NCBI GenBank assembly: GCA_025677825.1
Contig: JAIXMO010000100.1
Coordinates: 1-49,888, forward strand
Length of the DNA stretch: 49,888 nucleotides
Direction: 5' to 3'
Source: Helicostylum pulchrum
Lineage: Eukaryota; Mucoromycota; Mucoromycetes; Mucorales; Mucoraceae
Of the stretch, positions 41,880 through 49,888 are shown piece after piece (positions within the stretch are counted from its first letter, which is position 1; each line of letters starts with the position of its first letter). The notes under the pieces were generated by a model. That model searched no databases, was not told the DNA's origin, and worked only from the letters and a program-made list of their open reading frames with translations. The position numbers and the translations under genes are program-made.

Positions 41880-44142
41880 ATGTTTAATACGAATCATAAT
41901 GCAGAAACGATCCGATGGTCGGATACATTAAAAAGATTAAAACCACAACGTTATGTTTCTGCACGTATAAGTCCCTTTACTACTGCTGCTGCTGCTGATA
42001 AAAAAGCGGTTATTTTATCTCCCAAGAAAACAAGATACTCTAGTTTAAAGGCAGCCTTTTTTCAAAAAGTGATATCAGCAGAACAAGAAGAAGAAGATCT
42101 ACCACCACTATCGCCAGTTGATCAAGACGGCCTATCCACCAGTTCAAGTTACTCTTCATTTAACGAATCGATTAACGAATCGATTAACGACTCAATTGAC
42201 CATTTATATACCATCTCTGAAAAAAGAAAAAAAAAGAGCCTGACATGTCCAAATATAGTAGCATTGGATCGCCCACTACCCCCTTTACCCTCCACCAAGA
42301 GCCTTGATTTATTTAATACTACTGTTTTGTCAAAGGGATACGCTTCTACTACCAAAATCACCCGTGCTGCTGCCTCAAAGAGCCAAGTGCAATTAAAACG
42401 TGCTGCCACTTGGTTGGGCCTGCCTGTGCAAAAGATACTGGCGTCTCCTCAGGTACAAAATATGGGGTCCATGATACATCAAAAATACCCTAGCCATCTC
42501 TTCTTGCGTCGACATAATCTTCCGGTGCTTTCGATCTCAAATTCTACTTTATCTACAAACTGCTCTTCGCAAGAACAGCAGTTGGCGGATTTTTCAAAAG
42601 AATTGGTTTATGGAACTGATTCCGATCATTTCGCATTTTTAAAGTAAAGTGTAAAAATATGAAATCATCTTTTTTTTTTGGCTTCTAATCTCACCCGTTT
42701 AATATTATTCTAGAAATCAATTGGAACAAAAAAAATCCCCTGTCGTAGAAAAAAAAACTGTGATTAATGTGAATAAAAAGACCTTTGTTAAACCTAAACG
42801 GATCATGTATTGCAGAGGTAAGTGAACTTCGGTTCTAGATCTTTTTTTATATCTGTATTATAACTAGAATATATGTATATAGTTATGCAGATAATCAATT
42901 TGGCTTCTACTCGAGGTATGTAGTAAAAAAAAATTAAAAAAAAACTTCTTTTTTAACTTGCTTCTCCCCTCCCCTCCTTGGTTTTAACCCAGACTGCGAT
43001 TATGAATTGCATATCCAACTTAATAATGTAACCATGGCTACAAAACGAGGTATCTTACGCAAAGTAGAAAAAAATGTCAGTGCTGATAGACCACAAGAAG
43101 AAGCTTTAGCATTGTAAGTTTTAACAAACAAAACAAAACATGAGTCCAAAAATTTAATTTTTTTTTTATGTGTAGTGAAGTAGAAGAGCCGTTTTCCTTG
43201 AACTTTATTGTTGCTGCACGTCATACCAATACAGTGATTCGAGAAGGTTTGGCAAAGATCGGAATCTGGCCTATGGCACCAGCCAAACCCGCCGATCAAC
43301 AAGAACTGCCTATCGCAGGATTTACCTGTTTAAACTTTGAGAACAAATTAGATATATTGGATCAAGGAGTCTCTCGTTTCCGATTAACAAAACCCATTGA
43401 CAAATCGTCGAACCGTTGGCTTAATATTGAACTGTTGATTGATATTAAAGTGGAAGAGGTATTGCCTGCGGTGGTGCATCGATTCCCTTGGTCATACACC
43501 ACACACCCTTATTCTGCGGCTTCCTATCAAAGTAGTGAGGAAGACATCGTTTCCGATCCAAGAGAATTGGCCATTTCTCAAAAGCATTGTAAACGAGGTG
43601 ATTTTTTAACTTTATATACCAGAGGCATGGCTCATCCTGTAAAGTAACACACAAACAAAAAAAAAGACAAAAAAAACAAATATTGACGTCGTTTTATAGA
43701 CTTGGAAACGGTATTGGGTTACAATGGAAGAAAATCAATTAGTCTTGCATGATTTTACTTACAAGGTTTGCCCGCAAAAAAAGAAGGTCCAGCGCAAATG
43801 AGTTATAACATTTTTATTTATTTTTAGGAAACTAAAGAGCCAATAAGTATCATTCCTTTGATCCCGTTACAAGCAGTAAGTAAACCGTCTGTTGAAGATT
43901 GTGAAAACGTTGGTATAGCAAGAAAGACAGGTATATTGTTACAATTCGATCGCAGTGTAGCCATCTTGACAGAACCTGTTCGACTTGAAAGCGATGAAGA
44001 GTTAGACGGAAAGGCGTATGTGTTTGGAGACAGTGAAAAGAATACCATCCATTGGCGTCGAGCTCTAAGTGCTTACATAACGGACGATGATAATAAAAAT
44101 AAAACAACAGAAGAAGGTATTGATTTACGTTTTCTCTGGTAG
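41880..44142 (+). CDS. Anillin-like protein with C-terminal PH domain
   Basis: Seven exons: 41880-42643, 42714-42817, 42883-42915, 42993-43113, 43176-43638, 43700-43765, 43828-44142, giving 621 residues. The junctions keep phase; exon 5 must end at 43638 to give GMAHP joined to TWKRYWVTM. Residues 1-255 are disordered, Ser/Pro-rich, with a NESINESIND repeat. From about 290 to 480 comes a folded region (CDYELHIQLNNVTMATKRG, FSLNFIVAARHTN, RWLNIELLIDIKVEE) in the position of the anillin homology region. From about 480 to 610 comes a PH domain: RGDFLTLYTRG, WKRYWVTMEENQLVLHDFTY, PISIIPLIPL, ending near HWRRALSAYI. Anillin and Bud4/Mid-type proteins tether septins, actomyosin and membrane at division or branch sites. 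PH is secure; the anillin label is moderate. Confidence 0.7.
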
Positions 44143-44278
44143 AAAATAAATAAAAGAGGGATCTATAATCATAATGACTTTTTTTATTTTTTATTTTTTT
44201 TAAACTACATGTTTAATCCTATTTACAGTGTTATAAGTTTATTTACAAACCAAAAAAAAAAATGGTACTTTTTTTTTT
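44143..44278. other. Convergent 3' spacer
   Basis: 136 bp between the stop codons of the anillin-like gene (+) and the transporter gene (-), rich in T/A runs. Both 3' ends must lie in or overlap this stretch. Confidence 0.5.
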
Positions 44279-45662
44279 TTACTTAAAATCCTCAATGAGA
44301 GCCTCAATAGCAGAAATGGTACCAAAGATAAGACCGACGATACCGAGTAAAATGGTCAAGAAACACCAAGCGAGTTCGTAAATAGGCTTGTTACGGAATC
44401 CGGTCAACTTGAAGTAGAATAAAATAGGGAAAATAAAGATGAGCCCACAGTTGGCAAACGAACCAATCAAAGCCATTAAATTATCAAAATGAGGGACACT
44501 TGCTCCAATCGCACCAACAAATACAACAATAAGGATTCTCAACGCAGCACGAATAAGGAACTCCTTCACTTTACCAAAACGCTCGACAGTGACATTGAGC
44601 ATTTCTTCGACATCTAAGGCAAAAGAAGTAAGCAAGATAGGCGACGCAGTAAGAACATGGAATGTCATGACGACAATAGCAATGATCTTGGGAACACCAT
44701 CACTGATCGAATCGTAAACAGGAGACTCGACAGTGTCACCGTAAACCAAATAACCGGGAACAGCAGAAATGAAATATAAGCCAGCGCATGTACTTAAACC
44801 AGCAGCAACAACTTTAGGCCATTCCTTGGGTTTCTTCATAGAGGCCTCGACATGAGGGTAGATAGCGTTACCACCGAAACTGAAGGAGATAGTACTAAGC
44901 GCAATAGGAAATTTGTCCCAAATAACAACATCGTGATGCGTAGGTGGGATATAATTTCTATCTATACATGCAACAACAAGTACAATAATAACTACAACCA
45001 AGGTAGCAATAGCACCTAACGCACTCATCCAAGCAGCTTCCTTCATGGACTTGACCATAATAAAAGGAATGGCAATAATGGCACACGAAATAACACTCCA
45101 GGGAAATACACCAATTTCAGCTGGTGTATTCTCTGTAAGCTTGTGCAAGTTAGACCCTGAAAGTACCATGTATAAAATAGGAGCACCCAATAAAATCCAA
45201 GCATTTAAAAAGAAAGTAATCCAACCGCCAATTGCACCAAAACATGTAGTAGCAACTTCTTTGTATGATGACAGACGTCGTTTGCCGTTAGCGTATAGAC
45301 AGCGAATAAGAAGTGTACCGGTATAAACTGACATGGTCCATGATAACAGTAAAATAAAAAGACCGATCCAGCCACCCAGTCGAAGGGCGTATGGTAAACC
45401 AAGTGTACCAGTACCGGCTACAACACAAACTACGTTAAAGTAAGCAATAAGTGATGAACCGGCGTTCTCTCGATTGACATCAATCAAACCCTCTTCGGAG
45501 TATTCCACCTCTGCTTCTATTTTTTTAAAAAAAAATAGGTTATTATAAAATGTTTTTTTTTAGTGTTGTTTTTTATAACGTACCACTGTAGGCATCAAAT
45601 GTAACAGACCCCTCTTGAAAGTCGGACCCTTTCTTATCCAATTCGTTCATTTTTATCGACAT
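44279..45662 (-). CDS. AVT/SLC32-type amino-acid transporter
   Basis: Two exons on the minus strand, 45584-45662 and 44279-45516, giving 438 residues if the first ATG at 45662 (MSIKMNELDKK) is used. A second in-frame ATG lies at 45650. The splice joins DAYS to EAEVEYSEE. About 11 membrane helices are visible. The first holds AYFNVVCVVAGTGTLGLPYA, the signature of amino-acid/auxin permeases (AAAP), with the unwound GTGTLGLP bend. Others include FPIALSTISFSFGGNAIYPH and VPGYLVYGDTVESPV, both conserved. Yeast AVT proteins move neutral amino acids across the vacuolar membrane, driven by protons; SLC32 (VGAT) is the animal relative. Direction and substrate cannot be read from sequence. The length is typical of the family core. 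Confidence 0.9.
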
Positions 45663-48600
45663 TTTGTTGTTATGTTTTTTTTTTCTCTGTTTCTAGTTTA
45701 TTTATTTAAGAAAAGGGGATATATAAAAGAGCTGATGTATAAAAAAAAAAAAAAGTGTATATTAGAGAGAAAAAAAGGTAATAAATATAAAAAATCTTCA
45801 GCCTCCGGTATCGATTATTATATATGTTTTTTTGAGCGACTCTGAGAAAAAATTAGCCCATGTTTTAATTTTGAAACCAAACTTCTAAAAGTTCCAATCA
45901 AGTTACTTTTTTTTTTATTTTGGCAATTGAGTCATCTGCCTTTCAAAGCTATTTTATTACTATAGTGGGTGATAGCCGGCCCGATAGTATAATTGATATC
46001 TACTTTTTACCGTATCACTTTTTTTTACTGGTATTTTTTTTTAACTATCACTTATGACGTATTGAGTACAGACTCTTTTTTCTCACGAAAACATGTTTTG
46101 CGTACCCACGGTTTTATAAGATTTTACAAAAAAAAAAAAAAGACACAAGAATTGTACAGAAATAAACATCTTCCAATCATTCCATGTATAATTATCTATT
46201 GCTTTTTTTTTCAACATCAGGTTTTACTTTTGATTGGCCTTAACACCAATGACTCAGTGAATTTCAACAAAAGTTATACCACTTGTTTTATAAACGGAGA
46301 TAAACTTTTTTTTTTGTTTTGCTCTAATATAGGCAATTTTGAATCTTGGGAATGAAAAAAATTCTTTATCTATCTTGCAAAAAAAAAAGTGTATCGGAAA
46401 CATTAACATTTGCCAAACAAAAGAGATCACTTAATGTTATGAAAGGATTGCTTTTGGTAATAATTAAAGTTAGTTTCACAAAATAACTGTCAATGTATCC
46501 GCGTGAGAAATCATCTATTGATTTTCTAGGAACTTTATTATGCATAGCCCCTCTTTTTTTTTTTATTTACCTTATAAAGATAAATTATAGAAAATTCCCT
46601 CTTTTTTTTTAGAAAAAAATTTGAAACAATGGTAAAGCTGAAGATCTTTGATATATTTATAAAGATAAGCTTTTTTGCGTGCGCAACGTAGTAAGCCGGT
46701 AAAGAAAAAAAAATCCAAGATTTTGCTGCTATTTTTCCTATTTTGAACTTAACATATTACTTCCTGTCACACTAGAATAGTACCCTTATTAATTAAAATA
46801 GACTTTAATACAAAAAATGTAATAGAGTTGCAAGACTAAAAAAAAAAATTAAAACTGGATCCCCTCCTTGTAACTAAATAGAAATATATATTATCTCACT
46901 TTGTAAAAAGTAACTTGGTACCCTTTCTTTTTTTTTTCAATTTAAATCGGCAGTTATGGGTTAAATCACAGTTCAGCTTATCGAAGAATAAGAATATTAA
47001 AATGTACGCTTGCGTGTGGATTGCGACGGCAGTAACGCCATATCATTGTTTCTCGTATTAAACCTTATTTTTTTTAAATATGCGCAAGAAAAATTCCCAA
47101 TTACGGATGGTCCCGTTTTTTATTGTCTTGGCTTTTCGCCATCGGAAATAGATTATTCAGACATTTTAAAACGATCCCAAACAACAACAAAAAAAGTTTC
47201 TATTATGGATCAAAGGTATCAGTACACCGGTGGTAGCTATTCTATCAGTGCGACTACTTACAGTATTAATAAGAACTGCTGACACTCACACTGAGCAAAA
47301 AAAAAAAGCGCACTTTAGTCGGATAAATTATTAGTATGCACCGATACCGCTCAAAATCGTTTACCTCTTAAAAGCTACACGAGAATATACAATATAATAC
47401 GGTACAGTTACAAGAATATGTATTTTACATGAACCGAAATCGCATATTCTGTCTTTAAATCTAGCGATAAAGCAGATTCCTCGGTTCGTTGCTTTTTTGG
47501 TACCCCGTCCTATAAAGCCTATAATTTGGCATGGAATGTTGTCTTAATTTTCAACCTGATAGATTGGTTGAACCTCCTTATTAGACGTAAACATCAGAGT
47601 TCTACTTCTCACATGACGTGTGAATTATCAGTAATAACGATAAAATATGTCTTTCTCGCTTTCTTTCAACCGCGTATTAGAACGGATAATAAAAAATGGG
47701 AATGCACATACTATCCTTCAACCTATTACTGAGAAAAAAGGGGAGCAAGCAAGAAAATAGCAATTGCAAATTTGGAGTCTCTCGATAATAGCAAATAAGC
47801 TTCGGGTGCAAAAAAATAAAAAATAAATAAAAAGGAGCACACAATTTCTCATCAGCTCCTGAAAAACAATTCTCGATCAAGTCACAAAAGATATGAAAGC
47901 ATTCGCCTTGAGGGTTGTTATATATTTTAAAAAATTACTTACTTTTCCTACTTATAAAAGCTTTTATATTCTATGTTGTACATGCATTGAAATTTTTACA
48001 CTCTGCCACCACACTATCCTATTGATTAAGAAAAAACCCGCGCAAAAAAAAACTGAAAATCGTGTAACTTTCTTAAAAATAAATTACGCTCATACTTTTC
48101 AAAGCACTTTTTTTTATAACAACATGAACATCAAAATACTTTCTCTTTTCATGCAACACAGAGAGATTTGTGGTCTAGCATAATTCTTTTTCTTAGAACT
48201 TTCCATTTTTTTGAAACAGAAATGCTTTCTTGTAAATGGTCCTTAAGTCCCATTCACCGAACCTGGTCATAAATCCCTATTTTTAAGTTCAAGATGATGG
48301 GTCTCATGAGTAGATTTTTCGATTTAACGTTATTTTAAAACATCGCACCAAACTATAAAAATAAAATTATCCTGCATTAATATATCCACATATACGTTTT
48401 TTTAATATTACATTTGCAGTATTAGGCAATCATCATTTAGTGTTTGGCACAACTTACTAATAGCGTAGAAGCGTGGTAAAAATAAAATAAAATAAAAAAG
48501 ACTCGTTATTTATTTTTCTCTTAGCATATCTCTATATCACTTTTTTATTAACGTATACATGTCTGCTTTAACAATAACTTTAAACTTAATGGAAAACTCA

Positions 48601-49099
48601 TACAAGGTATAGGCAATGCGATGTTCAGTTGCAAGAGAGAGAATATACACGTAAAAAAATATGTAGCCCATTTAATCATCCTTAGGAAAAGTTTAAGAGT
48701 TAAACTAACCCGAGTCTCGCCGTCGTGATCATTTTGCATATTAATGTTTGGCTTCTTGTTCTCTCTATAATATCATCCCATCACATCGTCGCGACACAAG
48801 GATTACCCTGGTCCGCTAAATAAGGATATAAAGTCTCAGCTGCAACAACCATCGCTGATATGAAGAGCATTATTTAATGCTACGAATGATTTCTTTCTAA
48901 AACCCAAGATTCACAAGAAATTGACGGTAAACCCCTTTGACAAAAGCATTGACTGTTGCATACTTCTTTTACCTCCAGGGAAGACCCGACGACCTTACAA
49001 ACCTATTTATTACAGAAAAAAAAATAACTATAAAGTGGGAAAAGAATAATTAAATAATAAGTAGTTCAAGATATAATAAAGAAATTTCTGGCTTTTTTT
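45663..49099. other. Gene-poor AT-rich region, about 3.4 kb
   Basis: The largest gene-free stretch in the window. I examined the open frames at 45993-46355, 47010-47282, 47526-47732 and 47893-48183. All are short, lysine/phenylalanine/asparagine-rich and without recognisable motifs, as expected from AT-rich non-coding DNA. No tRNA, rRNA, snRNA or transposase fragment was identified. The region should include the promoter of the amino-acid transporter (high-45 kb side) and the 3' UTR of the sugar-transporter gene (49 kb side). Confidence 0.5.
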
Positions 49100-49888
49100 T
49101 TACTGGGCACCAAAGAGCTCCTCCATTTCTTCCAAAGTCTTTCCTTTGGTTTCGGGAATAAACCAACATCCAATAAAGAATGCGCAACAGCAAGAACCGA
49201 AGAAAAAGTAAACACCAGATACGGTATGAGCAATAAATAATGGAACACAGTAAGTGATCATGATGGAAAATACCCAATGCAAACCAACAGTAAAAGCTAA
49301 GCCCTTGGCACGCGTTCTCATATTGAATATTTCGACGGGGTAAACATATGAAGCGGTTCCCCAACTAAATTGGAAGGCGGCGACAAAGACGTAGAGGAAA
49401 GCAATAATCGTGTTACGAACATAAGGATTGGTAATAGTAACTGTAGACGTATCGACATCAACAATAGTATATACATGGAACATTGCACCGACCACAAACA
49501 TACTACTTCCCATTACAAAAGCACCGGTTAAAAACAAAGGACGACGGCCTACCCTATCAATAAAGTACTGTAATGAAATAAAGGCAGTAATAAAGGAGAG
49601 AATACCTGTACCACCCGTTGCAGCAATTGAAGTAGATGTATCATCCAAGCCTGCACTCTGGAAAATTTGTGGAGCGTAGTACCAGATTGCAATGCTACCA
49701 GTGAAAGAGGTCGAGATAGAGATAAAAGAAGCAAGTAAAGTACGCTTACGATTTGTTCCTTGAAAGAGTTCAAGAAAAGTTCTGTCGCCGAGAGAACGTT
49801 CAAACTCGATTTCGGTTACAATATTTTCATATTCCTCCATAACCAAAGGATGATTGGCAGGCACTTGATGAAGTTCTACCAAAACTTG
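49100..49888 (-). CDS. Sugar-porter MFS transporter, 3' part
   Basis: Partial gene: the frame is open to the window edge, so the N-terminal half lies outside. The 262 visible residues are the C-terminal half of a sugar porter. They comprise part of the cytosolic loop (EYENIVTEIEFERSLGDRTF), then about six membrane helices with IAIWYYAPQIFQSAGL (the helix-7 Q..YYAP-type substrate segment). The duplicated RVGRRPLFLTGAF motif follows, then SWGTASYVYPVEIFNMRTRA (helix 10 and the PxEIF..R motif), and the terminal signature FIPETKGKTLEEMEELFG. These are diagnostic for the sugar porter family (hexose or quinate-type permeases). The substrate is not determinable; the FxPETKG and YxPxE motifs are intact, so it is probably functional. 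Confidence 0.93.
   Translation of the reverse strand, partial: QVLVELHQVPANHPLVMEEYENIVTEIEFERSLGDRTFLELFQGTNRKRTLLASFISISTSFTGSIAIWYYAPQIFQSAGLDDTSTSIAATGGTGILSFITAFISLQYFIDRVGRRPLFLTGAFVMGSSMFVVGAMFHVYTIVDVDTSTVTITNPYVRNTIIAFLYVFVAAFQFSWGTASYVYPVEIFNMRTRAKGLAFTVGLHWVFSIMITYCVPLFIAHTVSGVYFFFGSCCCAFFIGCWFIPETKGKTLEEMEELFGAQ

Noticed and set aside
47010..47282. 90-codon frame in the gene-poor region
   Set aside because: Composition and length fit chance in AT-rich DNA; no recognisable motif or splice continuation.

Overview
The window is AT-rich eukaryotic nuclear DNA from a filamentous fungus, most likely an early-diverging one of the Mucoromycota (Mucorales type). The reasons are the many short GT-AG introns (about 50-90 bp), the compact spacing, and the gene set: AreA-type GATA factor, Sac7-type RhoGAP, CRH-type GH16, Lsb5-type VHS protein, and remnants of the Plavaka-like, KDZ-like and Tc1-like transposases common in these genomes. 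Most genes had to be assembled by hand from several exons. The exon limits in each entry come from splice sites and reading-frame phase, not from transcript data.

Layout. 0.8-4.3 kb: decayed Plavaka/CACTA-like transposase. 4.5-5.4 kb (-): secretory-pathway membrane protein with a very acidic lumenal region. 6.4-7.4 kb (+): AreA-like GATA factor, followed within about 100 bp by a broken KDZ-like element (7.5-8.4 kb). 9.2-9.6 kb (-): Snapin-like subunit. 9.8-11.6 kb (+): eIF3d. 11.7-15.7 kb (-): 13-exon Pmc1-type Ca2+-ATPase. 17.4-18.5 kb (-): ribosomal protein uL18 (Rpl5), whose first coding exon appears to be only the ATG. 18.7-19.2 kb (-): GNAT acetyltransferase. 20.6-22.3 kb (+): coiled-coil protein with dynein-adaptor motifs and a C-terminal membrane segment. 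22.6-23.4 kb (-): disordered unknown. 23.5-28.8 kb (-): giant golgin with a GM130-like N-terminus. 29.7-30.3 kb: Tc1-like remnant beside a degenerate tandem array. 32.2-34.5 kb (+): GNL1-type permuted GTPase. 35.0-36.6 kb (+): Lsb5-like VHS/GAT protein. 38.0-39.2 kb (+): Sac7/Bag7-like RhoGAP. 39.4-39.7 kb (+): tiny two-exon QCR10-like gene. 40.1-41.2 kb (+): secreted GH16. 41.9-44.1 kb (+): anillin-like PH protein. 44.3-45.7 kb (-): AVT/SLC32-type amino-acid transporter. 45.7-49.1 kb: gene-poor. 49.1-49.9 kb (-): 3' part of a sugar transporter cut by the window edge.

Most genes are housekeeping and are not organised as a cluster. Several concern membrane traffic and cell polarity (Snapin-like subunit, golgin, putative tail-anchored dynein adaptor, Lsb5, RhoGAP, anillin-like protein), but nothing in the sequence shows co-regulation. 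The strongest candidate for something undescribed is the 20.6-22.3 kb gene. It combines a CC1-box-like motif, a Spindly-box-like motif and a C-terminal hydrophobic anchor, which suggests a fungal membrane-bound dynein-dynactin adaptor distinct from Hook proteins.
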